In this document: positions 1-8,872 of the stretch, in pieces
How the letters are laid out: each line of letters opens with the position of its first letter
Numbering within the stretch: the stretch's first letter is position 1
From: Brachybacterium tyrofermentans
GTDB lineage: Bacteria; Actinomycetota; Actinomycetes; Actinomycetales; Dermabacteraceae
Length of the DNA stretch: 34,767 nucleotides
Direction: 5' to 3'
Assembly (NCBI RefSeq): GCF_014897585.1
Contig: NZ_JABUXW010000035.1
Location: 1 to 34,767, forward strand
Translations under genes and position numbers: made by a program
The notes under the pieces: model-generated
What the model saw: only the letters and a program-made list of their open reading frames with translations
Told to the model about the DNA's origin: nothing
The model's database searches: none

Positions 1-56
1 AGAGCATCACCTTGCCAAGGTGAGGGTCGCCGGTTCGAATCCGGTCGTCCGCTCCA
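1..56 (+). tRNA. tRNA-Gly (anticodon GCC), 5' end cut by window edge
   Basis: The D arm and 5' acceptor strand lie outside the window. What remains is the anticodon arm (stem TCACC/GGTGA around loop TTGCCAA, anticodon GCC at 14-16), a T arm with GGTTCGAAT, the 3' acceptor strand CGTCCGC at 46-52, discriminator T53 and an encoded CCA at 54-56. The GCC anticodon reads GGC/GGT glycine codons. It sits 27 nt upstream of tRNA-Val, so the two are probably co-transcribed. Confidence 0.93.
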
Positions 57-83
57 TCCCTCCCCCGCATCTCCGGATGCATT

Positions 84-158
84 GGGCGATTGGCGCAGCG
101 GTAGCGCGCTTCCCTGACACGGAAGAGGTCACTGGTTCGATCCCAGTATCGCCCACCA
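84..158 (+). tRNA. tRNA-Val (anticodon GAC)
   Basis: Complete cloverleaf: acceptor GGGCGAT (84-90) pairs with ATCGCCC (148-154), followed by discriminator A155 and encoded CCA 156-158. The anticodon stem CTTCC/GGAAG encloses loop CTGACAC with GAC at 116-118. The T arm carries GGTTCGATCC. It decodes GTC/GTT valine codons. It is second in a pair with tRNA-Gly and is followed directly by a strong hairpin. Confidence 0.96.
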
Positions 159-161
159 CGA

Positions 162-191
162 AAGGCCCCCTCGGAATCCCGAGGGGGCCTT
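162..191 (+). terminator. Terminator hairpin after the tRNA pair
   Basis: A perfect 13-bp stem (162-174 with 179-191) closes a 4-nt loop, starting four bases after the tRNA-Val CCA end. The stem is mostly G/C, with AA at its 5' foot and TT at its 3' foot, and there is no long U tract. That is common for terminators in GC-rich actinobacteria. It probably ends tRNA transcription and separates it from glgX. Confidence 0.85.
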
Positions 192-364
192 CGTCGTTCC
201 CCGTGCCGTTCCCCGCGATGCCTCGCGCCGGGGTCGCGTGCGGGGCGAGTGCCGGCACAGGGCTACGTGCCGAAAGGTGTGCAGCGGGCGACGTCGCTAC
301 CTGACGGTCAGCGGCGCCCTGCCCAGTAGCCCACGTCCCGGTCCCGGTTCGGTGGCCGTACGTC

Positions 365-377
365 TACTCTGGCCTCA
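365..377 (+). promoter_or_regulatory. Putative -10 box for a leaderless glgX transcript
   Basis: TACTCT at 365-370 fits the actinobacterial TANNNT -10 consensus. It lies six bases before the ATG at 377, so transcription would start at or next to the A of the start codon. No Shine-Dalgarno is present and no convincing -35 hexamer is visible. The same geometry recurs at zapE, the alpha/beta hydrolase and the DUF3000 gene. Confidence 0.5.
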
Positions 378-2539
378 TGCAGATCTGGACCGGACAGTCT
401 TACCCCCTGGGGGCCACCTTCGACGGCTCCGGCACCAACTTCGCGTTGTTCTCGGAGGCGGCCGAACGCGTCGAGCTGTGCCTTCTCGACGAGGACGGCA
501 CCGAGCGCCGCATCGAGGTCACCGAGGTCGACGCCTTCGTGTGGCACGTCTACCTCCCGTCGGTACAGCCCGGGCAGCGCTACGGCTACAGGGTCCACGG
601 GGCCTACGACCCGGCCGGAGGGCACCGCTGCGATCCCTCGAAGCTCCTGCTGGACCCGTATGCCAAGGCTATCGCCGGCATGGCGAGCAACCACCCCTCG
701 CTGTACAGCTACAGCTTCGAGGACCATGAAGCGCGCAACACCGATGACTCGTCGCAGCACACCATGCACTCCGTCGTGGTCTCCCCGTTCTTCGACTGGG
801 GCAACGATCATCCCCCGGCGCACGAGTACCACGACACGGTGATCTACGAGGCCCATGTCAAGGGCCTCACCATGCTCCATCCTGACATCGACGACGACAT
901 CCGTGGCACCTATGTCGCGATGGGCGAGCCCGCGATCATCGAGCACCTCACCGAGCTCGGGGTGACCGCGATCGAGCTGATGCCCGTCCACCAGTTCGTC
1001 CAGGACGGGCACCTGGTCGAGAAGGAGATGCGCAACTACTGGGGCTACAACACCATCGGCTTCTTCGCCCCGCACAACGAGTACGCCCACGCCGGCGATA
1101 CCGGGCAGCAGGTCCAGGAGTTCAAGCAGATGGTGAAGAACCTCCATGAGGCGAACATCGAGGTGATCCTCGACGTGGTGTACAACCACACCGCCGAGGG
1201 CAACCAGATGGGGCCCACCCTGTGCTTCCGCGGCATCGACAACGCCGCCTACTACCGACTCGTCGAGGACGACAAGGCGCACTACTACGACACCACAGGC
1301 ACCGGGAACTCCCTGCTCATGCGCACTCCCCACGTGCTGCAGCTGATCATGGACTCGCTGCGCTACTGGGTCACCGAGATGCATGTCGACGGCTTCCGCT
1401 TCGACCTCGCCTCGACGCTCGCCCGCGAGCTGCACGAGGTCGACCGGCTCTCCGCCTTCTTCGACATCATCCAGCAGGACCCGATCATCTCCCAGGTCAA
1501 GCTGATCGCGGAGCCCTGGGACCTCGGCGAGGGCGGCTATCAGGTGGGCGGGTTCCCGCCCCTGTGGTCGGAGTGGAACGGTCACTACCGCGATACCGTC
1601 CGCGACTTCCATCGGTCCGAGCCCGGCGTCATCGGGGACTTCACCTCGCGACTGGCCGGCAGCTCCGATCTCTACCAGCACACGGGCCGCACGCCGATCG
1701 CCTCGATCAACTTCGTCACCGCGCACGACGGCTTCACCATGCGGGATCTGGTCTCCTACAACGACCGGCACAACGAGGCCAACGGCGAAGGCGGCAACGA
1801 CGGCGAGAGCCACAACCGTTCCTGGAACTCCGGGGTCGAAGGCCCCAGCGAGGACCCGGAGGTGCGGGCGCTGCGCCTGCGCCGCGCCAAGAACCTCATG
1901 GCGACGCTCCTGGTCAGCCAGGGTGTCCCGATGATCCTGCACGGTGACGAGATGGGCCGCACCCAGGGCGGAAACAACAACACCTACTGCCAGGACAACG
2001 AGCTGTCCTGGATGAGCTGGGAGCTCGACACGGACCAGATGGACATGCTCTGGTTCACCCAGCAGATGATCGCCCTGCGCCGGGACCACCCGATCTTCCG
2101 TCGGCGCCGCTTCCTGCAGGGCGTCGTCCGGGACGAGGCGGACTCCGCTCTGCCGGACGTGGAGTGGCTCGGCACCGACGGCGTCCCGATGACCGCCGAG
2201 GACTGGGAGTCCCCGCAGAACAAGTGCCTGACGATGTTCCTCAACGGCTCCGCGATCCCCGAGCCCACGCTCCGCGGGGAGCGCATCGTGGACGACTCCG
2301 CCCTGCTCCTGTTCAACGCCTCGGGCAACGATGTCGACTTCGTCCTCCCGCCGGCCGATCATGGCGCGAGCTGGACCGTCGCCATCGGGACCGGGGAGAC
2401 GGTGGACATCGGGACCGCCCTGGACGCCGAGCAGTCGATCTCCCGGCCCGCCCACTCCCTGCTGGTCCTGACGCGCCCCCCGATGGAGGACATCGAGGAG
2501 CCCGCCGACGGGAACCACGAGCAGACCACCCGCGCCTGA
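377..2539 (+). CDS. glgX: Glycogen debranching enzyme GlgX (isoamylase type, GH13)
   Basis: 720 residues. It hydrolyses alpha-1,6 branches in glycogen or phosphorylase limit dextrin in the cytoplasm, releasing linear maltodextrins for TreY. An N-terminal CBM48-like domain covers roughly residues 5-100 (YPLGATFDGSGTNFALFSE). The GH13 barrel follows, with region I DVVYNHTAEG, region II DGFRFDLAS (nucleophile D343), region III AEPWD (acid/base E379) and region IV TAHDGF (D451). The C-terminal beta domain is intact and the length is normal for GlgX/TreX. The ATG at 377 has no SD; it lies six bases after TACTCT, suggesting a leaderless mRNA. It heads a glgX-treY-treZ operon: treY starts 48 bp after its stop. 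In this context the TreX-like role of feeding trehalose synthesis fits best, though general glycogen breakdown is equally compatible. Confidence 0.96.
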   Translation: MQIWTGQSYPLGATFDGSGTNFALFSEAAERVELCLLDEDGTERRIEVTEVDAFVWHVYLPSVQPGQRYGYRVHGAYDPAGGHRCDPSKLLLDPYAKAIAGMASNHPSLYSYSFEDHEARNTDDSSQHTMHSVVVSPFFDWGNDHPPAHEYHDTVIYEAHVKGLTMLHPDIDDDIRGTYVAMGEPAIIEHLTELGVTAIELMPVHQFVQDGHLVEKEMRNYWGYNTIGFFAPHNEYAHAGDTGQQVQEFKQMVKNLHEANIEVILDVVYNHTAEGNQMGPTLCFRGIDNAAYYRLVEDDKAHYYDTTGTGNSLLMRTPHVLQLIMDSLRYWVTEMHVDGFRFDLASTLARELHEVDRLSAFFDIIQQDPIISQVKLIAEPWDLGEGGYQVGGFPPLWSEWNGHYRDTVRDFHRSEPGVIGDFTSRLAGSSDLYQHTGRTPIASINFVTAHDGFTMRDLVSYNDRHNEANGEGGNDGESHNRSWNSGVEGPSEDPEVRALRLRRAKNLMATLLVSQGVPMILHGDEMGRTQGGNNNTYCQDNELSWMSWELDTDQMDMLWFTQQMIALRRDHPIFRRRRFLQGVVRDEADSALPDVEWLGTDGVPMTAEDWESPQNKCLTMFLNGSAIPEPTLRGERIVDDSALLLFNASGNDVDFVLPPADHGASWTVAIGTGETVDIGTALDAEQSISRPAHSLLVLTRPPMEDIEEPADGNHEQTTRA

Positions 2540-2587
2540 GACGACGGGCCCGCTCGACGGCGGACCCGGCATGAAGGAGAGCACCCC

Positions 2588-5221
2588 ATGGCCCTGCCCG
2601 ACCTGAGCACTGCGTCCGCGGACCCCGAGCAGGCCGACGCCCACCGGCCCGTCCCGTCTGCGCGAGCCGTCCCGACGTCGACCTACCGCCTGCAGCTGCA
2701 CGCCGGCTTCACGACCGACGACGCGGCCTCGCTGGTGCCGTATCTCGCGCAGCTCGGCGTGGGACACGTGTTCTGCTCCCCCGTCCTGCAGGCCGCCCCC
2801 GGCTCGACCCACGGGTACGACGTGGTGGACCACACGCGGATCAGCGCGGAGATCGGCGGAGAGGACGGCCTGCGCCGTCTCGCCGCGGCGGCGCACGACC
2901 ACGGCATGGGGCTGATCGTGGACGTGGTGCCCAACCACATGGCGATCCCGACCCCGATCTGGCACAACCGCGCCCTGTGGTCGACCCTGCGCGACGGCCC
3001 CGACTCGCCCTACGCCGACTGGTTCGACATCGATCCGTCGTCCGAGCGCTCGATCCTGGTGCCGGTGCTGGGACGCCCCATCGGCTCGGTGCTGGCCGAC
3101 GGGGAGATCGAGCTGGGGGTGGAGCAGATCCCGCAGCCCGACGGCACCACCGCGGAGGAAGCCGTGGTGCGGTACTTCGACCACGTGCTCCCGGTCGCCG
3201 CCGGCACCCAGCATCTGGGACTCACGGACCTGCTGGACCGCCAGTGGTACCGCCTGGCCTATTGGAAGGTCGCCGACGACGAGCTGAACTACCGACGGTT
3301 CTTCGACGTCGACACGCTCGCCGCGATCCGCGTCGAGCTGCCGCAGGTGTTCGAGGCGACCCACGAGACGCTGCTGCGGCTGCAGGGCGAGGGCGTGATC
3401 GACGGCTATCGCATCGATCATCCCGACGGTCTGACCGACCCGCGCGGCTACCTGCGCGACCTCGAGCGGGCGACCGGCGGGGCCTGGACCGTGGTGGAGA
3501 AGATCCTGGAGGCCGACGAGCAGCTGCCCGGGGACTTCCCCTGCGCCGGCACCACCGGCTACGACGCCCTGTGGCGGGTCGGCGGCCTCTTCCACGATCC
3601 TCACGGTGCGCTCGGACTGACCCATCTGTGGCAGCGCCGCACGGAGGATCTGCGTCCCTTCTCCGAGATCGCCGCCGAGTCCACCGAGCAGATCGTCTCG
3701 ACCAGCCTGTGGGCGGAGCTCGAACGCCTGACCACGCTGATCCACCACATCTGCCAGGAGGACATCCGCCTGCGGGACACCACCCGGCGGAACATCCAGA
3801 AGGTCGTCCGCGCCCTGCTCGGCGCGATGGACCGCTACCGCGCCTACATCGTGCCCGGGGAGCCGGCGCCGGGCGCCGAGCGTGCCGTCATCGACCAGGC
3901 GGCGGCCCGGGCCCTGCAGGTGCTCGGCGACGACGAGGACGTCGTCATGACCCTGGAGACCGTGGTGGCCCTGGTGTGCGGGGACGAGGTGGGCAGCGCC
4001 GGCCGGACGGCGAGCGCCGCTCGGTCGGAGGTCGTCGTGCGCTTCGCCCAGACCTGCGGACCGGTGCACGCGAAGGGGCTCGAGGACACGGCCTTCTACC
4101 GCTACACCCGCTTCCTCGCGGTCACCGAGGTGGGGTCCGATCCCGAGCGGATCGGGGTGGAGCCCGACGATCTCCATGACCACGCTCTGGAGAAGCGGCA
4201 CACCCATCCCGATGCCATGACCACGCTGTCCACCCATGACACCAAGCGCAGCGAGGACGTCCGGGCGCGGCTGGCAGTCCTGACCGAGCAGCCCCTGGAG
4301 TGGGCGGTGCTGGTGCAGGACCTGGACCGGGCGACGTCCGCATCGCGCGGTGACCGCGTCGACGGGGCCGTCGAGCTCCTGCTGTGGCAGGTCCTGGTCT
4401 CGTGCTGGGATCTGCCGGGGGCCGACGCACCGCGGATCACGGCCGATCGCCTGGAGGGGTACCTGCTCAAGGCGATGCGCGAGGCCAAGACGCTCACGAC
4501 GTGGACGGATCAGGACTCGGAGTACGAGCAGCAGGTGCTCGACCTGGGGCGGGCCGCTCTCGCCTCGGAGGAGGTGGACCGCCTCCTGACCGAGTGGACC
4601 CGGCGCACGCACGCCGCCCAGCGCACCGCGATCCTCGGCCAGAAGCTGGTGCAGCTGACCATGCCCGGGGTGCCGGACGTCTACCAGGGCAACGAGACCA
4701 TCGACCTCTCCCTCGTGGACCCCGACAACCGCCGGGCGGTCGATCACGCCGCGCATGCCGAACGGCTGACCCGGATGCTCGAGGGGGCCGGCCCCGACGG
4801 GATCGGTGACGAGAAGCTGTGGCTGACCCGGAGCGCCCTCGTGCTGCGCCGGCAGCGGCCCGAGCTCTTCCAGGGCCGTGACGCCGGCTACCGGCCGCTG
4901 CCCACCACCACGGGCCACGCGGTCGCCTTCGGCCGCGCCGTGGGCGAGGGCGAGATCGAGGTGGTGACCGTCGTCACCCGACTGGCCCACGGCCTCGCCC
5001 AGCGGGGTGGCTGGGGCGACGCACAGCTCGCCCTCCCCGAGGGCCGCTGGCGCGATCTCCTCAGCGGCGTCGAGGTCGACGGCGGGATGGTGCCCCTCCA
5101 GTCGCTGCTCACCACCTGGCCGGTCGCACTGCTGGTGCGGGCCGAGGACCCGGCAGCCGACGGCGCCGAGGACCATGACGGCGCGCGGGCCGGCAGCGGC
5201 GTCCAGGAGGAGCGCCGATGA
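2588..5221 (+). CDS. treY: Maltooligosyl trehalose synthase TreY
   Basis: 877 residues. A cytoplasmic GH13 glucosylmutase that rearranges the reducing-end alpha-1,4 link of a maltooligosaccharide into alpha,alpha-1,1, giving maltooligosyltrehalose. Family signatures include TYRLQLHAGFT near residue 35, VVPNHMA, GYRIDHPDGL with nucleophile D277, VVEKILE with acid/base E304, TTGYDAL, and STHDTKRSED with D551. A late VPDVYQGNE motif is also typical of TreY. The ATG at 2588 has a good Shine-Dalgarno, AAGGAG at 2574-2579, eight bases upstream. The last codons overlap the treZ start by 4 bp (ATGA), so the two enzymes of the TreYZ route are translationally coupled. The N-terminal 30 residues before the barrel are low-complexity and probably dispensable. 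I see no missing catalytic residue. Confidence 0.96.
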   Translation: MALPDLSTASADPEQADAHRPVPSARAVPTSTYRLQLHAGFTTDDAASLVPYLAQLGVGHVFCSPVLQAAPGSTHGYDVVDHTRISAEIGGEDGLRRLAAAAHDHGMGLIVDVVPNHMAIPTPIWHNRALWSTLRDGPDSPYADWFDIDPSSERSILVPVLGRPIGSVLADGEIELGVEQIPQPDGTTAEEAVVRYFDHVLPVAAGTQHLGLTDLLDRQWYRLAYWKVADDELNYRRFFDVDTLAAIRVELPQVFEATHETLLRLQGEGVIDGYRIDHPDGLTDPRGYLRDLERATGGAWTVVEKILEADEQLPGDFPCAGTTGYDALWRVGGLFHDPHGALGLTHLWQRRTEDLRPFSEIAAESTEQIVSTSLWAELERLTTLIHHICQEDIRLRDTTRRNIQKVVRALLGAMDRYRAYIVPGEPAPGAERAVIDQAAARALQVLGDDEDVVMTLETVVALVCGDEVGSAGRTASAARSEVVVRFAQTCGPVHAKGLEDTAFYRYTRFLAVTEVGSDPERIGVEPDDLHDHALEKRHTHPDAMTTLSTHDTKRSEDVRARLAVLTEQPLEWAVLVQDLDRATSASRGDRVDGAVELLLWQVLVSCWDLPGADAPRITADRLEGYLLKAMREAKTLTTWTDQDSEYEQQVLDLGRAALASEEVDRLLTEWTRRTHAAQRTAILGQKLVQLTMPGVPDVYQGNETIDLSLVDPDNRRAVDHAAHAERLTRMLEGAGPDGIGDEKLWLTRSALVLRRQRPELFQGRDAGYRPLPTTTGHAVAFGRAVGEGEIEVVTVVTRLAHGLAQRGGWGDAQLALPEGRWRDLLSGVEVDGGMVPLQSLLTTWPVALLVRAEDPAADGAEDHDGARAGSGVQEERR

Positions 5222-7008
5222 CTGCGTCGGACATCGACCAGCGAACCCGTCGTGCGTACGACCGCTACGAGGTCTGGGCCCCGAGGGCGAGGGCGGTGAC
5301 GATCCGGGTCGATGGTGTCGAGCATCCGATGCGCTCCGCCCCGGACGGGTGGTTCACGCTGCCCGACGTCGAGGCTGTCCCCGGTGCCCGGTATGCCTTC
5401 CGGCTCGAGGACGCCGAGCTCTGGCTGCCCGACCCGCGCTCGCTGTCCCAGCCGGACGGCGTGCACGGGGCCAGCGAGGTGGTGGACCCCCGTGCACTGC
5501 GCGGGCCCTCCCCGTGGGCCGGCCGCAGCCTGCGCGGAGGCGTCCTGTACGAGATGCACGTGGGCACGTTCACCCCGGGGCCGAACGGCCGCGGGGGCAC
5601 CTTCGACTCGGCGATCGAGCGGCTCGATGACCTCGTGGAGCTCGGGATCGAGGCGATCGAGCTGATGCCGATCGCGACCTTCCCCGGCGACCGCGGGTGG
5701 GGGTACGACGGGGTGGGCCTGTATGCCACCCACGCGGACTACGGCGGGCCCGCAGGTCTGGCCCGGTTCGTCGACGCCGCGCACTCTCGCGGTCTCGCCG
5801 TGGTGCTCGACGTGGTCCACAACCATCTCGGCCCCACCGGCAACTACCTGGGGATGTTCGGCCCGTACTTCACCGATCAGCACGAGACCCCGTGGGGTGA
5901 GGCGGTGAACCTCGATCAGCCCGGGTCCCGCCAGGTGAGGGACTTCCTCCTGGGCAGCGCCCGGCTCTGGCTGGTCGATGTCGGGATCGACGCCCTGCGC
6001 CTGGACGCGGTCCATGAGCTGCACGACGACTCGCTCCGGCATGTCCTGGCCGAGCTCGCCGACGCCGTCGGCTCCTGGCAGGTGGAGACCGGGCGCCCGC
6101 TCAGCCTGATCGCCGAATCCGACCGGAACGATCCGGTCACCGTCACTCCCACGTCCGCCGGCGGTCTGGGAATGGACGGGCAATGGGCCGACGACGTCCA
6201 CCATGGGGTCCACGCGTGGATCACCGGCGAGCGCGCCGGCTACTACGCGGATTTCGGATCGGCCGACGCCCTGGCCACCGTCCTGACCGGGATGTTCCTC
6301 CATGCCGGAACCTATTCGACCTTCCGCGGGAAGGTCTGGGGCTCCCCCGTCGATCCCGGCAGCCGCCAGTACGACGCCCACTCCTTCGTGACCTTCCTCC
6401 AGGACCACGACCAGGTCGGCAATCGGGCCACCGGCGACCGGATCCATCACTCCCTGACCCCGGGGCAGCATGCCGCGGCGATCTCGCTCATCCTGCTGGG
6501 TCCGGGCACGCCCATGCTGTTCCAGGGCGAGGAGTGGGCGGCCTCGACACCGTTCACGTTCTTCACCGATCACGACGACGAGATCGGCCCCCTGGTCAGC
6601 GCGGGGCGCACCGAGGAGTTCGCCGCCATGGGGTGGGAGGGGACCGTGCCCGACCCCCAGGCCCGCTCCACCTTCGAGTCCTCGATCCTGCGCCATGAGG
6701 AGCGCACGGCGGGCGACCACGCCCGGATCCTGGACTGGTATCGCACGCTCATCTCGCTGCGTCGCACGGAGCCGGCCTTCTCGGACCCTGATCTGCGCCG
6801 CACCAGCGTCGAGATCCTCGCCGAGGAGACCGTGCTGCTGCGCCGCGGCACGCTGGGAGTCCTCTCCCACCGCGGCCCCGGTCCGCTCGCCGATGTACCC
6901 CGTGCCCTGGAGATCCTGAGCTCCTTCGGCGAGGCGTCCCTCTCCTCCGACGGGACCGTCCAGATGGCCGACGCCGGAGCGGTGATCCTGCGCCTGCACG
7001 CAGAATGA
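5218..7008 (+). CDS. treZ: Malto-oligosyltrehalose trehalohydrolase TreZ
   Basis: 596 residues. It cleaves the alpha-1,4 bond next to the trehalosyl unit made by TreY, releasing free trehalose, a stress protectant and, in many actinobacteria, a reserve sugar. A short N-terminal beta domain (YEVWAPRARAVTIRVDG) precedes the GH13 barrel. Motifs are YEMHVGTFTP, GWGYDGVGLYA, LDVVHNHLGP, DALRLDAVHEL (nucleophile D263), LIAESDRND (acid/base E300) and QDHDQVGN (D398). This set, especially the RLDAVHEL and AESDRND forms, separates TreZ from glycogen branching enzyme. The ATG at 5218 overlaps the treY stop by 4 bp, so the start is fixed by coupling. It is the last clear trehalose gene; a 59-bp gap with a palindrome follows before the dehydrogenase gene. 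Confidence 0.96.
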   Translation: MTASDIDQRTRRAYDRYEVWAPRARAVTIRVDGVEHPMRSAPDGWFTLPDVEAVPGARYAFRLEDAELWLPDPRSLSQPDGVHGASEVVDPRALRGPSPWAGRSLRGGVLYEMHVGTFTPGPNGRGGTFDSAIERLDDLVELGIEAIELMPIATFPGDRGWGYDGVGLYATHADYGGPAGLARFVDAAHSRGLAVVLDVVHNHLGPTGNYLGMFGPYFTDQHETPWGEAVNLDQPGSRQVRDFLLGSARLWLVDVGIDALRLDAVHELHDDSLRHVLAELADAVGSWQVETGRPLSLIAESDRNDPVTVTPTSAGGLGMDGQWADDVHHGVHAWITGERAGYYADFGSADALATVLTGMFLHAGTYSTFRGKVWGSPVDPGSRQYDAHSFVTFLQDHDQVGNRATGDRIHHSLTPGQHAAAISLILLGPGTPMLFQGEEWAASTPFTFFTDHDDEIGPLVSAGRTEEFAAMGWEGTVPDPQARSTFESSILRHEERTAGDHARILDWYRTLISLRRTEPAFSDPDLRRTSVEILAEETVLLRRGTLGVLSHRGPGPLADVPRALEILSSFGEASLSSDGTVQMADAGAVILRLHAE

Positions 7009-7026
7009 GCTGATCAGCGCCGTCGG

Positions 7027-7036
7027 CAGTGCACTG
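7027..7036. promoter_or_regulatory. Palindrome CAGTGCACTG upstream of the 2-hydroxyacid dehydrogenase
   Basis: A perfect 10-bp palindrome in the 59-bp treZ-dehydrogenase gap, 31 bp before the ATG at 7068. The identical 10-mer recurs at 8086-8095, just past the end of the same gene, and I noticed no other copy in the window. It could be a repressor half-site pair. Function is inferred only from position and symmetry. Confidence 0.3.
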
Positions 7037-7067
7037 TCGTCTCGGAGAGACTCGAGGAGGAGCATCC

Positions 7068-8042
7068 ATGAAGATCGTCATCACCGACCTGGACCAGGAC
7101 CGCATCACGGAGGAGCAGGCCGTCGCCGACGCCGCCGGCGCCGAGCTGGTCCTCGCACAGTCCCGCACCGAGGACGAGGTGATCGAGGCCGCCCAGGGGG
7201 CGGACGCCCTCCTGGTGCAGTACGCCCCGATCACCCGTCGCGTGCTCGAGGCCCTGCCGAGCGTGCGAGCGATCGGACGCTACGGCGTCGGGGTGGACAC
7301 CCTTGATCTCGATGCCGCCACAGAGGTCGGCGTCGCGGTCAGCAATGTGCCCGATTATGGGACCGAGGACGTCTCCGATCATGCCGTGGCGCTCGCCGTC
7401 TCCCTGTCCCGCGGGGTGGTCGAGCTGGATCGCAACCTGCGCGCCGGCACCACGTCCCTCGCCCCCGTGAAGCCGCTGCATCGGCTGTCCACCCGCACCG
7501 TCGGCGTGATCGGGCTGGGTCGCATCGGCGCCGCCACCGCGCGCAAGGCCCGAGCACTGGGCTTCTCCGTGCACGGCTACGACCCGATGCGCGAGGCCGG
7601 CAGCACCACGGAGGACGGGATCGCGGTACGCACGCAGGACGAGGTCCTGGCGGAGTCCGACGTGATCAGCGTCCACGTGCCGCTGACCGAGCAGACCCAT
7701 CACCTGATCTCCACCGAGGCCCTGGCCCGGATGCGGCCGGGGTCGATGCTCGTCAACACCAGCCGCGGCGGCGTCGTGGACACGGCGGCCGTGGTCGAGG
7801 CCCTGCAGTCCGGTCACCTCCGCGGCGCGGGCCTGGACGTGTTCGAGACCGAGCCGCTCCCGCAGGACAGCGCTCTGCGGGACTGCCCGACGGCGATCCT
7901 CACCCCGCATGCGTCCTGGTACAGCGAGGAGTCCGAGACGGAGCTCAAGCGCCGGGTGATCGAGAACGTCGTGGAGGTCCTCGCCGGGCGCCGGCCGCGC
8001 AACATCCTCAATCCCGAGGTGCTGGAGTCCCCGGCGAGCTGA
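7068..8042 (+). CDS. D-isomer-specific 2-hydroxyacid dehydrogenase, CtBP-like
   Basis: 324 residues. An NAD(P)-dependent oxidoreductase interconverting a 2-hydroxyacid and a 2-ketoacid; the substrate cannot be read from sequence. The Rossmann motif GLGRIG is at 149-154. The catalytic triad is complete: R233 in NTSRGG, E262 in FETEPLP and H281 in TPHASW. The CtBP-like subfamily (C-terminal binding protein type) is suggested by GRYGVGVDTLD and by HASWYSEES after the catalytic His. I chose the ATG at 7068 because GGAGG at 7056-7060 precedes it by seven bases. Upstream in-frame starts would add an unrelated tail. It lies 59 bp after treZ but has no obvious role in trehalose metabolism. It converges on the sugar-acid cluster and may belong with it, for example as a 2-keto acid reductase. 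Confidence 0.85.
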   Translation: MKIVITDLDQDRITEEQAVADAAGAELVLAQSRTEDEVIEAAQGADALLVQYAPITRRVLEALPSVRAIGRYGVGVDTLDLDAATEVGVAVSNVPDYGTEDVSDHAVALAVSLSRGVVELDRNLRAGTTSLAPVKPLHRLSTRTVGVIGLGRIGAATARKARALGFSVHGYDPMREAGSTTEDGIAVRTQDEVLAESDVISVHVPLTEQTHHLISTEALARMRPGSMLVNTSRGGVVDTAAVVEALQSGHLRGAGLDVFETEPLPQDSALRDCPTAILTPHASWYSEESETELKRRVIENVVEVLAGRRPRNILNPEVLESPAS

Positions 8043-8068
8043 CGGGGCACGGAGCGACCGTTCCCCGG

Positions 8069-8103
8069 CTGCAGCGCAGTGCCCGCAGTGCACTGCACTG
8101 CAG
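8069..8103. terminator. Hairpin between convergent genes
   Basis: Fourteen paired positions (8069-8082 with 8090-8103) contain a single C/A mismatch and close a 7-nt loop. It lies in the 100-bp gap between the converging dehydrogenase and aldolase genes, so it is probably a bidirectional terminator. No U tract follows. The 3' arm contains the CAGTGCACTG palindrome also found at 7027-7036. A 13-bp direct repeat (CAGCGCAGTGCCC) occurs at 8072-8084 and 8146-8158. Confidence 0.6.
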
Positions 8104-8142
8104 GCCGAGCAGGACAGGCGAGCCCGGGAGACGCGACTGCGA

Positions 8143-8775
8143 CTACAGCGCAGTGCCCTCCCGCTGCTGCGCGCCCCGGGCAGCGCGCACGAGGTCGGCG
8201 CCGATCGTGCCCACCTCGTCGGCCGAGCGTCCCGGGGCATAGAGGAACGAGCCGATCCCGGCGCCGGCCGCCCCGGCCCGGATCCAGCTCGGGATCGTCT
8301 CCGTGGTGATGCCGCCGACGGGCAGGAACGCGGTGCCCTCGGGGACGACGGCGCTCCACGCCGTCAGAAGGCTCTCGCCGAGCGCGTCGGCCGGGAAGAT
8401 CTTCAGGTGCCGGGCCCCGGCGCGGAGCGCGGCGAAGACGTCGGTCGCGGTGGCGACGCCCGGGTAGGGCGTCATCCCCAGCTCGAGGGAGCGGGCGATG
8501 ATCTCTGGATCCGTGTTCGGGGCCACCACCAGCTCCCCACCGGCGTCGGCGACGCGCTGCACGTCCGCGAGGTCGACGACGGTTCCCGCGCCGATCCGTG
8601 CCTCGGGGCCGAGCCGCTCGGTGAGGATCCGGATCGATTCGAAGGGCTGCGGGGAGTTCAGCGGCACCTCGAGGGAGGTGATCCCCGCGGCGACCAGAGC
8701 ATCCCCGACGGCAGGGGCCTCCTGGGGTGTCAGTCCACGCAGGATGGCGATCAGCAGCGGCGGGTGTGCAGTCAT
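8143..8775 (-). CDS. dgoA: 2-dehydro-3-deoxy-6-phosphogalactonate aldolase (DgoA-like; KDPG aldolase family)
   Basis: 210 residues. A class I aldolase splitting 2-keto-3-deoxy-6-phospho-sugar acids into pyruvate and glyceraldehyde-3-phosphate. The pattern LLIAILRGLTPQEA, then E36 in LEVPLNSPQ, GAGTV, VAPN, PGVATATD and the Schiff-base lysine K125 in HLKIFPA follows E. coli DgoA as I recall it. The C-terminal GAAGAGIGSFLYAPGRS also resembles DgoA more than Eda. The ATG at 8775 is preceded by GGAAGGA with seven-base spacing; an upstream in-frame ATG at 8796 lacks an SD. It lies 97 bp downstream of the KduD-like SDR on the same strand. No KDG/KDGal kinase gene accompanies it. Galactonate versus gluconate specificity is not proven, so the symbol is provisional. 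Confidence 0.85.
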   Translation of the reverse strand: MTAHPPLLIAILRGLTPQEAPAVGDALVAAGITSLEVPLNSPQPFESIRILTERLGPEARIGAGTVVDLADVQRVADAGGELVVAPNTDPEIIARSLELGMTPYPGVATATDVFAALRAGARHLKIFPADALGESLLTAWSAVVPEGTAFLPVGGITTETIPSWIRAGAAGAGIGSFLYAPGRSADEVGTIGADLVRAARGAQQREGTAL

Positions 8776-8872
8776 GAGGAGATCCTTCCACGACATTGAA
8801 CGAGCGGATGGGTGCGCACAGCGTGCGGGCGGAGCGGCAGGCTCTCAGGCGAGGAGAACGGCCGCCGTGCGC

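Noticed and set aside
308..7065. Very long open frames on the minus strand opposite glgX, treY and treZ (up to about 1,600 codons)
   Set aside because: They mirror real GH13 genes, have His/Val/Gln/Gly-rich translations without domains, and arise because GC-rich codon bias removes stops in the antisense frame.
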